NCBI RefSeq assembly: GCF_037975245.1
Contig: NC_092582.1
Coordinates: 11,448,001 to 11,512,000 of the forward strand
Direction of reading: 5' to 3'
From: Apostichopus japonicus
Taxonomy: Eukaryota > Echinodermata > Holothuroidea > Aspidochirotida > Stichopodidae
DNA: 64,000 bases
Notes under the pieces: model-generated
Seen by the model: only the letters and a program-made list of their open reading frames with translations
Databases searched by the model: none
Told to the model about the DNA's origin: nothing
Shown here: one piece after another, positions 47,701 through 57,386 of the stretch
How the letters are laid out: each line of letters starts with the position of its first letter
Position numbering within the stretch: the stretch's first letter is position 1
Position numbers and translations under genes: made by a program

Positions 47701-49849
47701 TTTTTTAATCAAAACTCGAAATTTTCTCATATAAGAGAATTTTTCTTTCTTGTGGAATCTGAAAGTTTGCCATTTTTGCTGTGTTTGTAAGATCAATCAT
47801 CCAATTGTTTAAAAAAGATACTTTTGTTGAGATTTTGAGTGCCCAGAGGGGTGCAACTTGTCTTCTGCTGTTTGTTACAGTAGGTACAAACCAGGGGGGT
47901 TTTAAATTCTTGTTTTGGGGAGGAGAGGAGTGACAGTTACTTTAAATGAGATTGTAGGTATAGTAAACATAACATCAAAGATAAAGCAATATGCAGGTTA
48001 TCGTGACATCTAGTAATAAACTGTCCAAATATAATATTCTTCTTCTTTTTTTTAAAATTTTTTTTATTCTTCTTCCACACCAGTTTGATCTCTTTGAAGA
48101 GATGATCCATCAGTCCATTGAGACTATTGAATACTGCTTGAGTCTGATCTCACATACTGCATCCTATCTCCGTCTCTGGGCACTCAGCCTGGCCCATGCC
48201 GGTAAGTTTCCTATTTATCAATGTATCTATCCTGTGTCAACACTGCAATAAGGTGGGGTGGGGGGGGGGGTGGAATCAGAAATTGAAACAGCAAGTAAGA
48301 AGAAAGTTAAAAACTCATGTAAACCTTAATAGCTTGATAATAATTATGAATTTTTTACCTCTTTTTGTTTTTTCATCCAGAATTATCGGATGTACTGTGG
48401 GGCATGATTCTGGCCGACACAGCATTCACCATTAATGGTTTCTTTGGAGGTATCATGATCTTCATTACATTCTCTGTCTGGGCGTGTTTGACAGTGTTCA
48501 TTCTACTGATGATGGAAGGATTGTCTGCATTCCTTCATACTCTCAGATTACATTGGTAAGTATTAGAAGTAGTATGTTTGTCTAGCAATGTTCATTGTTT
48601 GTATGGATGATGGCAGGATTGTCTGCATTCCTTCATACTCTCAGATTACATTGGTTAGTATTAGAAGTAGTATGTTTGCCTAGCAATGTTCATTGTTTGT
48701 ATGGATGATGGAAGGATTGTCTGCATTCCTTCATACTTCCTGAGGACTCTCTGATTAGAGGACAGTACTTTGGTAGGATATACAGAAGTTTATAAGTATG
48801 ATTGACATAAGTATGATAGATATAAGTATGATAGATATAAGTATGATAGATATAAGTATGATAGATATAAGTATGATAGATATAAGTATGATAGATATAA
48901 GTATGATGACATAAGTATGATAGATATAAGTATGATAGATATAAGTATGATAGATATAAGTATGATAGATATAAGTATGATAGATATAAGTATGATTTAC
49001 ATATATGAGAAAAAAGACTGACAAGACAACAGCTTCAAATTAAAAGAAGCATTTCTCTTTATCCTGATACCATGATAATGTCTAGATATTTTATCCTGAT
49101 ACCATGATAATGTCTAGATATTTTATCCTGATACCATGATAATGTCTAGATATTTTATCCTGATACCATGATAATGTCTAGATATTTTATCCTGATACCA
49201 TGATAATGTCTAGATATTTTATCCTGATACCATGATAATGTCTAGATATTTTATCCTGATACCATGATAATGTCTAGATATTTTATCCTGATACCATGAT
49301 AATGTCTAGATATTTTATCCTGATACCATGATAATGTCTAGATATTTTCTCAACTGTAAAAGACTATAGGAAACTGATGGTTTCAAACTATTCTGGGATT
49401 AAGTTACATTGTTGGAATTCAACCACTACCTAAACAGTCATCAGTTTTAATTTGTACAATTAGTTTTTCATTGGTTTCCAACACGGGATTATCTATAGCG
49501 CATATATCAGGGAATCATTTATTCGGTATCGAATCGCAAAATACTATGTAGAATGGGCAAGTTGCTATACAAGTGTAAAGGTCTATGGCAGGTTCTGCAC
49601 ACAGGAGCTTTGTGTATCTAAAGAGAACATTCATAGCCTACAATACTGCTATACAAAGCTTGAAAACTGAATGATTCCATTTATATATATAGATATATTT
49701 ATTTATATATACAGAAATATATTATAACATTGTCTTTTCACTGTAGGGTTGAATTCCAGAGCAAGTTTTATTCTGGAGGAGGCTACATATTTGCCCCATT
49801 TTCCTTTGCAACTATTCTGGATATTCGGGACGAACTTCACCATGACTGA
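29592..49849 (+). CDS. ATP6V0A: V-type proton ATPase 116 kDa subunit a (whole gene, 20 coding exons)
   Basis: Twenty exons join in phase to 2532 bp, 843 aa; human a1 is 837 aa. Subunit a is part of the membrane Vo sector and forms the proton half-channels facing the c-ring; it also anchors the pump to its compartment (endosome, lysosome, Golgi or plasma membrane by isoform). Residues 1 to about 390 are the cytosolic arm (start [10 protein letters not shown], then [56 protein letters not shown]). Membrane segments begin at [20 protein letters not shown]. Functional residues known from yeast Vph1 are present: Arg742 in [13 protein letters not shown], His750, Glu797 in MMEG and Arg807 in LRLHW. 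The residue after AHA is Glu752 rather than the usual Gln. Which paralog (a1-a4) it corresponds to cannot be settled from this window. An acceptor at 29568 shows a 5' UTR of at least two exons. Confidence 0.96.
30456..30534 (+). CDS. ATP6V0A: V-ATPase a exon 2 (residues 40-66)
   Basis: [26 protein letters not shown], nearly identical to animal subunit a. Acceptor ctcctcag, donor gtaagt, ends in phase 1. Confidence 0.95.
31235..31332 (+). CDS. ATP6V0A: V-ATPase a exon 3 (residues 66-98)
   Basis: [20 protein letters not shown]... PREMIDLE, the family's conserved TGENPE block. Acceptor tttag, donor gtaggt. Confidence 0.94.
31625..31849. mobile_element. TTAA MITE, copy C (internally deleted, inverted)
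   Basis: Opposite orientation; keeps both termini (TTAAAGGCATTGAAGACTC and GAGTCTTCACACCTATTAA) but lacks about 130 bp of the interior present in A and B. In V-ATPase intron 3. Confidence 0.7.
32014..32142 (+). CDS. ATP6V0A: V-ATPase a exon 4 (residues 99-141)
   Basis: Coiled-coil arm: [20 protein letters not shown]...[12 protein letters not shown]. Acceptor ttctag, donor gtcagt, both ends in phase 0. Confidence 0.94.
33997..34079 (+). CDS. ATP6V0A: V-ATPase a exon 5 (residues 142-169)
   Basis: [18 protein letters not shown]... Variable acidic linker that differs among isoforms and is alternatively spliced in vertebrates. Acceptor ttccag, donor gtaagc. Phase fits neighbours exactly. Confidence 0.9.
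35748..35917 (+). mobile_element. SINE with U2 snRNA-derived head, copy 2 (5'-truncated)
   Basis: Begins inside the U2 part (TCATGTGTAGTATCTGTTCC, one mismatch from U2 over most of its length) and then shares the body of copy 1 (CCTGACGATGATCACAC, GGATCAGTC) and the hairpin GCCCAGG/CCTGGGC before the A-tail. AGTAAGGAGAGA at 35736-35747 and 35918-35929 is a perfect 12-bp target duplication. In V-ATPase intron 5. Confidence 0.8.
36162..36396. repeat. Tandem repeat, 78-79 bp unit, 3 copies
   Basis: Each unit runs GAACTTGATACTT ... GGAGGTTAAAGGTCAT. In V-ATPase intron 5. Confidence 0.85.
36709..36835 (+). CDS. ATP6V0A: V-ATPase a exon 6 (residues 169-211)
   Basis: [20 protein letters not shown] then [20 protein letters not shown], the most conserved stretch of the cytosolic arm. 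Acceptor tttcag, donor gtaagt. Confidence 0.95.
37175..37650. repeat. Tandem duplication spanning V-ATPase exon 7 acceptor
   Basis: Two diverged copies at a 243-bp period. The upstream copy holds a decoy exon start at 37379 (after cag) that reads GDAMQKSV and then hits a stop; the downstream copy contains the real exon at 37622. Confidence 0.8.
37622..37704 (+). CDS. ATP6V0A: V-ATPase a exon 7 (residues 212-239)
   Basis: [20 protein letters not shown] then RVKKICEG. Acceptor ttttgtag, donor gtgagt. The first 25-30 bases also occur as a decoy copy 243 bp upstream (from 37379). Confidence 0.95.
39042..39135 (+). CDS. ATP6V0A: V-ATPase a exon 8 (residues 239-270)
   Basis: [20 protein letters not shown] then [11 protein letters not shown]. 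Acceptor gtacag, donor gtaaga. Confidence 0.95.
39554..39766 (+). CDS. ATP6V0A: V-ATPase a exon 9 (residues 271-341)
   Basis: [53 protein letters not shown]; the end of the cytosolic arm. Acceptor gaccag, donor gttagt. Confidence 0.95.
40187..40337 (+). CDS. ATP6V0A: V-ATPase a exon 10 (residues 342-392)
   Basis: [50 protein letters not shown]; leads directly into the first membrane segment. Acceptor ttgtag, donor gttggt. Confidence 0.95.
40871..41010 (+). CDS. ATP6V0A: V-ATPase a exon 11 (residues 392-438), TM1
   Basis: [20 protein letters not shown] then [20 protein letters not shown]; first two hydrophobic segments. Acceptor tttatag, donor gtattt. Confidence 0.95.
41957..42102 (+). CDS. 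ATP6V0A: V-ATPase a exon 12 (residues 439-487)
   Basis: [41 protein letters not shown]. Acceptor tcacag; I chose donor AA|gtacga because it restores the frame into exon 13. Confidence 0.93.
42425..42509 (+). CDS. ATP6V0A: V-ATPase a exon 13 (residues 487-515)
   Basis: [20 protein letters not shown] then PYPIGVDP, the luminal loop ending in the family's PYPxGxDP. Acceptor ccccag, donor gttagt. A 0.8-kb minisatellite begins about 30 bp after the donor. Confidence 0.93.
42541..43321. repeat. Minisatellite, 13-bp unit, about 60 copies
   Basis: GTTGATGAGGATT alternates with GTTGACGAGGATT; higher-order blocks recur with GATGAAGGGGATT. Starts about 30 bp after the exon 13 donor. Confidence 0.9.
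43327..43619. repeat. Minisatellite, about 51-bp unit, 5-6 copies
   Basis: Unit contains ACTAGTGTACTTCCAGACAT and GAAGTGTTAAATTATAC. Follows the 13-bp array directly in V-ATPase intron 13. Confidence 0.85.
43888..44006 (+). CDS. ATP6V0A: V-ATPase a exon 14 (residues 516-555)
   Basis: [20 protein letters not shown] then [20 protein letters not shown]. Acceptor ttcacag, donor gtgaga. Confidence 0.95.
44487..44694 (+). CDS. ATP6V0A: V-ATPase a exon 15 (residues 555-624)
   Basis: [20 protein letters not shown], a hydrophobic [12 protein letters not shown] segment, [14 protein letters not shown], then LYTGQ. Acceptor cgacag, donor gtattc. Confidence 0.95.
44848..44915 (+). repeat. Dispersed repeat end with hammerhead-like motif, copy 2
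   Basis: CTTGTCATTTAGCCTTTGAAG, a lengthened stem around CTAGGATCCTGCTAGGATC, then GAAACGTCAGGCC and ACTTTTATAC. Aligns with copy 1 over about 70 bp. In V-ATPase intron 15. Confidence 0.45.
44990..45895. repeat. Tandem duplication, about 450-bp unit, 2 copies
   Basis: CAAACTAGCT.GATG.AAGGATG starts each copy; both contain CCAACCCT, GATGCAAGGACAT and GAGAGCAATGCATTAAAAGG. In V-ATPase intron 15. Confidence 0.8.
46089..46196 (+). CDS. ATP6V0A: V-ATPase a exon 16 (residues 625-660)
   Basis: [20 protein letters not shown] then [16 protein letters not shown]; one membrane segment. Acceptor ctacag, donor gtataa. Confidence 0.94.
47294..47449 (+). CDS. ATP6V0A: V-ATPase a exon 17 (residues 661-712)
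   Basis: Acidic cytosolic loop, [20 protein letters not shown] ... EEE, variable in the family. Supported by splice sites (tttttag, gtgagt), phase 0 at both ends and an open frame. Confidence 0.9.
48084..48201 (+). CDS. ATP6V0A: V-ATPase a exon 18 (residues 713-752), essential Arg742
   Basis: [20 protein letters not shown] then [16 protein letters not shown]. Arg742 corresponds to the proton-channel arginine of yeast Vph1 (Arg735). Acceptor caccag, donor G|gtaagt. Confidence 0.96.
48381..48555 (+). CDS. ATP6V0A: V-ATPase a exon 19 (residues 752-810)
   Basis: [20 protein letters not shown], membrane segment, then [16 protein letters not shown] with Glu797 and Arg807. Acceptor atccag, donor TG|gtaagt. 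Its last about 48 bp and donor are repeated twice downstream at a 98-bp period. Confidence 0.95.
48508..48760. repeat. Tandem duplication of V-ATPase exon 19 end and donor, 98-bp period
   Basis: GATGATGGAAGGATTGTCTG occurs in the exon (48508) and again at 48606 and 48704 with one base variation. The first intronic copy keeps the whole exon end but its donor reads gttagt; the last diverges before the donor. Confidence 0.88.
48793..49002. repeat. 15-bp microsatellite-like array, about 13 copies
   Basis: Unit ATAAGTATGATAGAT in V-ATPase intron 19. Confidence 0.9.
49058..49350. repeat. 32-bp minisatellite, 9 copies
   Basis: Unit starts TTTTATCCTGATACCATGAT; copies are nearly identical, so the array is young. 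In V-ATPase intron 19. Confidence 0.92.
49747..49849 (+). CDS. ATP6V0A: V-ATPase a exon 20 (residues 810-843) and stop
   Basis: [20 protein letters not shown] then [13 protein letters not shown] and TGA. Matches the end of animal subunit a. Acceptor ctgtag. Confidence 0.95.
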
Positions 49850-52830
49850 TGGCTGGCGGACTTGACTGCAGGCTGCTTCAGAAAGAAGATATTTATTTAG
49901 CAAGTAGATCTATGAAATTATCGTTATTAATATTATTAGAATATAAAATTGTATTATTGTGTGTCGTATGCAAGTTTCATGTGTTTTGATGTTTGTGCTG
50001 CATTTCGGTGCAAGTAGTCTGTTTTAGAGCGTAGAATATTAAAAAAAAAAGTGTTTATAGAAAAGAGTCAATTCTGACTAGCATATAATCAGGCCAGCCC
50101 CACCTCAGGATAGCAATTCCTGTCCTCTACAAACCGAGTCATTCATCCCCACAGCTTGGTGTTTGATCGATATTAAACATTTCTTCGCTGGGGCTTTGTA
50201 GGGGGCACCGAATGGCAGCAAAATCGTTTGATTTGATAACAAAAAAGGTTTGAGAATCTCTTAAAGGTTTTGGAATGTTGGACAAGGAACAAATCACTGT
50301 TACAGTTCATGGTTGTAATATTGAAATATTATGGTCAGAACATTTCTCCAGTTCAAACAGAGTTTGCATTTTCATCAATTCCATCAACGAACTTGTCAAA
50401 CAAGAATAATCCAACATATTTGACAATGACTTGGAGTGGACCCTCTTATCATGAGATGAGTATACTGTTTGGGGTAAAACTGAATTAGAATTTCCATGGC
50501 AAATGTTTGTTTTTAAGGAGAGAAGCAGTCATAGACTTTAATGTGAAGTATAAATGACAAATGTGTAGGTTCAAATAGGGGACATGTTGTCAAACTTTCC
50601 ACAAAAGAATTTATCAACCAGTATAACAAACATTGACTATGACACATTTAAACAAATTAATTTTACCTTTAAAGGTGAAATGGCGGTCAGTCTGTGTTAA
50701 AGTCAGAATACTATGATTGCCAGCTGGCAATCATTATAAGCTCAGATTCTGAGGAGTGATTTGAAAAAAAATTGGTATCACTTTAATAATAACTTTGGTA
50801 CATGCAGCGACACTAGTTGTACGATTTATTCTGACTTATGTTAGGGAGACGATGCAATTGGAAATTACATTTTTTGCTTTCATCATACACTGTATGGAAC
50901 GATATATTGAAGTATCCACTGTTTCCTTTCATCATACACTGTATGGAACTATATTGTAGTAATCACTATCTCTTCGGCTTGTGATCTGCAGTTTGGTTTA
51001 CATCATAACTGTCTCTATCTCTGTATCGTGATTGCTTTTGAGTTTTTCTTACGCCTAATACCTCCTTTCAATCTAACAGTTTGCATATGAATTGCAATGG
51101 CTTGGCCAATGATTAAATTGTTTGAAATTATAGAACAATAGAAGCCATTTTGAGTTGTGTATAAATTGCCTGTTTATGAAAGTCCAATTTGAATGTGGAA
51201 AATATGAAGTACCTCAGCCAATTACCATAGTGCTGCAAGGTCAGGTAAATCTCCTCATGAATATGTAGTATGGGCAGAGATATTGTGAAAGACTAGTGTA
51301 TCCATGACGATCATGAATATTCATAAAATATGTTGTTATGCAGTACCACAGTTTGATTTGTAATGATAGGCCGAGAAGATCTTTGACATCATCTTATTAT
51401 TATTTTTATTGTTAATATTATTGTTTATTGTTATTTTTTTGATTATGATGTCATTGCCCAGTTTCATGAAATGGCTCATTTATTTATCAAATGCCTTAGT
51501 TTTTCAATCATTTTGTGTTTTGCTATATAATTATTATAATAAATTATTTGTATTCTGAAGGAACAGATATTGAAGAAAATTTAATTATGCAGGTATTTAT
51601 TATGCAGAGTATGTTATTTATTCCTATAACAGGAAAAATGAAACAAATCTTTTAAATTGGAAGTGCAAAGCAGTCTCTCTCCTTTTGCAATTTCTGGGAT
51701 TCTGTCCAATGAAACAGTCCATTTCATTCATATATTATCTTGTGGAGTGAGAGGTTGTATTGACCTTCGTTACTCCCTCATTTCTCATGGTCAGTGAGAA
51801 TTTGCTGCATCTACTCAGTTTGGCAGGACAAATAGCCCATATATTGAGATTCCTGCCTGGGAGTCCCTTCTTTCCAAGGGGGAAGACATTCCTTTGCTCT
51901 CTCCTAAAGTTATTTACTTAAATGTCATATTTCTTTCAACTATACACTTGTTTTGATGTTATTTATTTGTTTTATTTGTATTTTATTCCTGTCTTTTGTG
52001 TCTTTATCTTTTATGTATTTCTCTTTGTATTGATAGAATTACCGGGGGAAGAGTTTTATCATATTTTATCTGAAAGTGGCTGGTTCAACGTGCAATAAGT
52101 GGCCAAACCTGTAAAAATATATTCGGAAGGTGACTTGTAATATCCATGGGATTTTATTTTTGCCATTAATTCATAATTCCTTAAACATTAGTAAAGTTCT
52201 TGTTAAACCTTTCCAAGATGAAAATGCCCGAGATGTTTTTTAGATGCAGGTACGTACAAAATAAATTGCCTTTATTCAAGAATGAAGTTAATGGATTGTG
52301 TGCACAAACCTGGTATTCTTTATATTTCTAAAGCCAAGTTTCTTACCCATTGGTATACACTGCCATGAGTATGATTGTGTGACTTTCTTCTTGTAGCCTT
52401 CTAGCCACAGCTAAAAGCAAAAATCTGAAATTGGTTTCACAAACTTTGAAATTCATAATGCATTTAAACCATGCAGAATTTACATTTGGAAACAAATAAG
52501 AATCAAGTCCAACAGTGATTTTTAAACAGTGTGGGTTGGGCGATGTTTGGGGGGGGGGGACCAATTTCATTTTCCAGTAACTTTTCTTAACAGCATTTTA
52601 TTCATATTGAACCGTCTGCCACTAATCGTGCAAATTATTTTAGTGACTTCCCTATTCTATGTAACACTTCTCTTATTGTTAGCTTTGTAGCATTTTGTGA
52701 TATTTTCAGTACTTATTTCTTGTTTTTTTATTTGCTTTGTTATTTTATCCAACTTAATTCTTTAGTGCAATATAATTAAAACCTTAATTTGTCTAGTTTG
52801 CAGGTAGTAAATGTTCAATAAAATATGTGG
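49850..52830 (+). other. V-ATPase a 3' UTR / flank with candidate poly(A) signals
   Basis: No coding content recognised. AATAAA hexamers occur at 51538, 52260 and 52817, so a 3' UTR of up to about 3 kb is possible; an A-run at 50041-50050 could also mark a short form. Which is used cannot be told from sequence. Confidence 0.45.
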
Positions 52831-53424
52831 AAAAAAACATGTTCGTTCCTCTTTTTTTTTTTTTGGGGTAGTGAACTTAGTTGGGAAATTCCAATATAAA
52901 TTTGTGAGGAAGAAGAGGTGGAGCCTGGTGGGTGAGGGTAGTAAAATTTACCTTGAAACTGGAGGGGGGGGGGATGAAAAGTGCCCATTTTCATAAAGTA
53001 GGATTGCACCCTTTGTTAATAAAAAATGCTTTTTTAAGCTAGGTTACATTTGTCTGGACACTATGATGTGATTTTGAGGTATTTTAGCTTCCTAAATATA
53101 AAAATCCCATGTCCCACTTCCCTTCGAAGTCTGGTACCTTCTCCCCCAGATTGAAACGTCTTCCCCATCCCTCTGTTTTAAAGAGTTTTGAAAGTCTATC
53201 ATGCCATTGCTTAGTATTCATCTTCTAATTATTGCAATCTTGATTTCAATATTTACAAACCAGAAAGACACATTTCCTTTTTGATTATTTGCCAAAGGTA
53301 GGCAAGTATCATATGCAGTCAAGATTGGGTGTGTGTGGGTGGGTGCGTTTGTGTTTAAACCATTTCCCCATACCATGAATTTGTCTTTTAGTCTAAGTTT
53401 TGTTCCAAATAATTTAATAACTGC
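52831..53424. other. Intergenic, nothing recognised
   Basis: T-rich and G-rich runs only. Confidence 0.5.
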
Positions 53425-54060
53425 TCGTGTTATGTCAATTTATAAGCAGGTGGATCCTCCAAGCGAAGAGAAGGATAAACCTATTTCCATTTTACCAAGT
53501 ATGTCTAAAATTTCTGACAGAGTAGCCTGTAATAGGATTTATAATTTCTTAAAAAATAACAATATAGTATATCATAATCAATTTAGTTTCTGACAGTGTC
53601 ATTCGAATGCACATGCACTCATACATTTGACCAATCAGATAACTGCAGGTTTTGAAAAGAGGGAGCTTGTTTCTGGCACATATCTTGACCTGTCTAAGGC
53701 ATTTATACTCTTGATCATATAGCATTCTAATTCACAAAATGATCTCATTACGGTATGCGTGGTATTCCATTGAAATGGTTAATCTGAACATACTCAATAT
53801 GTCTTAATAATACAAACTCTGATCTCTATACCATATCTTGTGGGGTCCAACATGGTTCCATCCGTGGACCACTATTATTTATTATTTATATTAATAACCT
53901 CAGTTATGCTAGCACTAAGTTGCGTAACTATATTCTACGCCGATGATACAACATTTATGTTCTCATCCTGATCAATATTCCGTCGTTAGTACAGTTGAAG
54001 CAGAACCGAATTAGATTTATCTGTGGTTTTATGTTAATAAGGCAGGCTAGCTAGCTCTAA
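53425..54060 (+). pseudogene. Broken non-LTR retrotransposon reverse transcriptase
   Basis: Fragments in several frames match the order of LINE reverse transcriptase motifs: a KPISILPSMSKISDRV block, a DLSKAF block, then a GPLLFIIYIN block and a trace of the ADDT catalytic motif. Stops and frameshifts separate them. CR1/jockey-like class is a guess. Confidence 0.65.
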
Positions 54061-54063
54061 ATA

Positions 54064-54220
54064 TTAAAGAGGGCGAGGCGTACGAGAGGGGGAGGCGTAC
54101 GAGAGGCGGAGGCGTACGAGAGGCGGATACGTACGGGAGGGAGAGGCGTATATAGAGGGGGAGGCGTAAGAGAGGGCGGAGGCGTACGACGAGGAGGCGT
54201 ACGAGAGGGGGAGGCGTAGG
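54064..54220. repeat. GAGGCGTACGAGAGG tandem repeat
   Basis: Around 9 irregular 14-20 bp units, purine-rich and CpG-bearing, directly after the broken reverse transcriptase. Confidence 0.75.
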
Positions 54221-55665
54221 ATACGGTTGGACTGGGGGGCAAAATATCTTTGTGAAAATTCGGGCAATATGCTGAGAATTTTTCGGGCACCTACTGAAAG
54301 AAAATAAATTATAATGATGTAGCTATAGGAAATGAATAGTTAAAAAAATATCTCCTTGGAATAAAGTTCTAAGCTTGCCCAACTAATTCGCCATTACTAA
54401 TGTAAAAACCTATATGATATGTATATTAACATGTTGAAATTTTGGTTTTAATTTTCGGGCAAGTCGTTACAGCCCCCGCCCCCCCCCCCCCACCCAATCA
54501 ATTTGGGCTCCTACGTCTGTGGCCTCAGTCCGGCCGTCCACGGGCGAATCCTCCAGAAGCAATAGCAGTTTGAGATATTTCTTGCTCTTTATTTTTTCAT
54601 TACTTTGAATTTCCAGGTGGGGAGCTCCCCTTTTGGGGAACTGCCCCATTTCCCATCCGCTCCCATTTCCACCGCAGCAGACGCTCAAAACTTGGACCAC
54701 TGGTTCGTGGCCGAACTGTTGCTATGAAAACCAATACTTCAAGGCCACGTAGACTGTACAGACTATATAAAGCCTAGATGCATAGTAGGCTATATATATT
54801 TGACTTATGTTTGTAACAGTTGAATTCCATACACAGTGTTCATTTCGTGGTTACTGACAACCGTGATATTTGTGCGTTACTAGAGACATGCGTAAAATCA
54901 ACTAAACTTTAATTATAATAAACGAAACTCCCTTCACCATCTTACCCCCAAAAACCAGAAATGGCATGACGGTGGGATAGAAATGATTTAGTCAAGTATT
55001 TGGCACATTTTGTTAGTACCCGTCTGGTCTACTATGTATATTATCGCATCAGCTGGTGTTTCTTACCGGTTTGAGGCTAGCAGCCATTAAAAGCAGCCAC
55101 CAACAGTAGACATTTACACCAGTGTGCTTAGGACTACTTTTGCGTTGTGCATGGCTGGACACTATGATTATAGTATGTTAAGACAGAAGAAACATACTTT
55201 CTGTTGGATTACGTATCCCTATAGCAGTCAATAAGAGCAGACAATACAACCTGTAGTATGTTTGTCTTATTGAGACGTTTATAATTTGAGTTTTGTAGGC
55301 GATAAAGAGCCCAAAACAATACAAGTGTGGGGCGAAGACATTCCGTTATCGTGTAGTACGTATATATTCAGCGATGGTAAATGAAATGATTTAATACCAA
55401 GAGAAACCTCAAATAATTGACCGATAAAGTTACATGCTGTTCAGTGCCCCCCCCCCCCCCAAAAAAAACAAAAAAACTAACAACATGCCATTATTAGAAA
55501 AGGTAATAACTCACTTGGCAAGTTTTGAGAGCCAATATAATTAACCGGCCGCACTACCGTAGTAAAGTTATAACTTTACTATATATTTTATCCACAAGTT
55601 GTGGTGTAAGACAACTATCAGTGACAAATTAAGCTAGAATACGAGATAGGACCATAAACATCAGT
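54221..55665. other. Intergenic, repeat-like
   Basis: TTTTCGGGCA recurs at about 54266 to 54460 with C-rich tracts, suggesting an old repeat; otherwise unrecognised. Confidence 0.35.
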
Positions 55666-55671
55666 CGTGAT

Positions 55672-56627
55672 TATGGAAAGCCATTTTAACATTTAATCGG
55701 GAATTTCAGATATCTTAAATTGTTTCTTATTTTAGATATCTAAAATTCTATTTCAGATATCTAAAATTAAATTCGAGATATCTGAAATTGAATTCGAGAT
55801 ATCTGAAATTTTATTTCAGATATCTGAAATTGAATTCGAGATATCTAATATAGATTTCGAGATATCTGAAATTCTAATTCAGATATCTGAAATTGAATTC
55901 GAGATATCTGAAATTGAATTCGAGATATCCGAAATTGAATTCGAGATATCTGAAATTCTATTTCAGATATCTGAAATTGAATTCGAGATATCTGAAATTG
56001 AATTCGAGATATCTGAAATTGAATTCGAGATATCTGAAATTGAATTCAAGATATCGGCAAATCTAATTCGAGATATCTGAAATTGAATTCGAGATATCTG
56101 CAATTGAATTCCAGATATCTGTAATGCATATGCAGAAATTTCCGATTAAATGTTAAAATGGCACGTATGGAAAGCCATTTTAACATTTAATCGGGTATTT
56201 TCAGATATCTGTAATTGAATTCGAGATATCTGAAATTCTATTTCAGATATCTGAAATTGAATTCGAGATATCTGAAATTGAATTCGAGATATCTGAAATT
56301 GAATTCGAGATATCCGAAATTGAATTCGAGATATCTAAAATTCTATTTCAGATATCTGAAAGTGAATTCGAGATATCTGAAATTGAATTCGAGATATCTG
56401 AAATTGAATTCGAGATATCTGCAATTGAATTCGAGATATCTCGAATTCAATTTCAGATATCTGAAATTCCCTTGTATTTCGAGATATCTGAAATTGATTT
56501 TAAGATATCTGCAATTATTTGTAGATATCTTAAATAAATTGGAGATATCTGTAATTTAATTTGAGATATCTGAAATTATTTCGAGATATCTGAAATTCCT
56601 TATTAAATGTTAAAACGGCTTTCCATA
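55672..56627. mobile_element. TIR element filled with a 21-bp palindromic satellite
   Basis: Starts TATGGAAAGCCATTTTAAC and ends with its inverted complement; CGTGAT duplicated at 55666-55671 and 56628-56633. Inside are about 40 copies of a 21-bp unit (starting GAATTCGAGATATCTG, so EcoRI and EcoRV sites recur). A second internal pair of termini at 56139-56195 shows two such units in tandem. Confidence 0.75.
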
Positions 56628-56633
56628 CGTGAT

Positions 56634-57201
56634 CTCATCTGATGTTACCGTGGATAATTACGGTAATCTGTAAATTCCATATGATAATACTTGTTTTCAC
56701 GGTTAACGGTTACAATGGCCCATATCGTCCTAGTATCGACGATGCGCCATTACAATTGTTACAAAACAAGGATATTGTTTGATCGTGTACAGAACACGGC
56801 TTACCATAATTTGGTTGCGATATTGTCTATTAGCGAAATGGACAGTCCTGGGGACTTCAGCGGTGAAATATTCACATTTCAGATATTTAATTTCTCTGAC
56901 AAAATATCCATTTCAGAAAGGATTGCAATTTCACTGAAATGTATTTGAAAGCCTCAGTGGGGTGCAGTGGGCGAAACCCTCGGAAGCTTTAGCATTTCTT
57001 GCACATTTTTTACTACCTTGATTTTCCCAGCGGTGGGGGGGGGCGGGAGTTTTGATGGTGCCCTTTGTATGGTGCTTCTGTTGTAGTACACGCTTGATGT
57101 GTCATAGTGTCCTTTTCAGTACATTACTGTTTGCTGTTACTCGGTGCTGGCTTCCGACAAGCATATTCTTTACAACAGATGTCATAGTAGCAACTGCCAG
57201 G
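56634..57201 (+). other. AGPAT 5' region
   Basis: No conserved coding. A G-rich run near 57035 and ccag just before the ATG are the only gene-related hints; the promoter is not identified. Confidence 0.3.
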
Positions 57202-57386
57202 ATGGAGCTTGAATGGTTCCAAATTGGGGTGATTGTGATGCTTTTGGCTCTCATTCCACTTTATGAACTGAACTCTAGTTTTAAGTACTACGCCAAATTT
57301 TTACTTTATTATTCCCTAGTAATGATAGAATCTGTGATGGTTGTCCTACTTTCCTTGCCGCGAGGGCGAGATCCTCACAACCAAAG
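57202..57386 (+). CDS. AGPAT exon 1 (residues 1-62)
   Basis: [20 protein letters not shown] then a second hydrophobic segment, [18 protein letters not shown]. Weakly conserved membrane N-terminus; identified by length, hydrophobicity and phase 2 donor AG|gtttgt matching exon 2. Confidence 0.83.

Noticed and set aside
48755-49024. Minus-strand frame of repeated YHT/IILIS residues
   Set aside because: It is the 15-bp tandem array read in a stop-free frame; no conserved protein.
56215-56559. 114-aa open frame of repeated NSRYLKL
   Set aside because: It is the 21-bp satellite (a multiple of three) read through; the other frames are equally repetitive.
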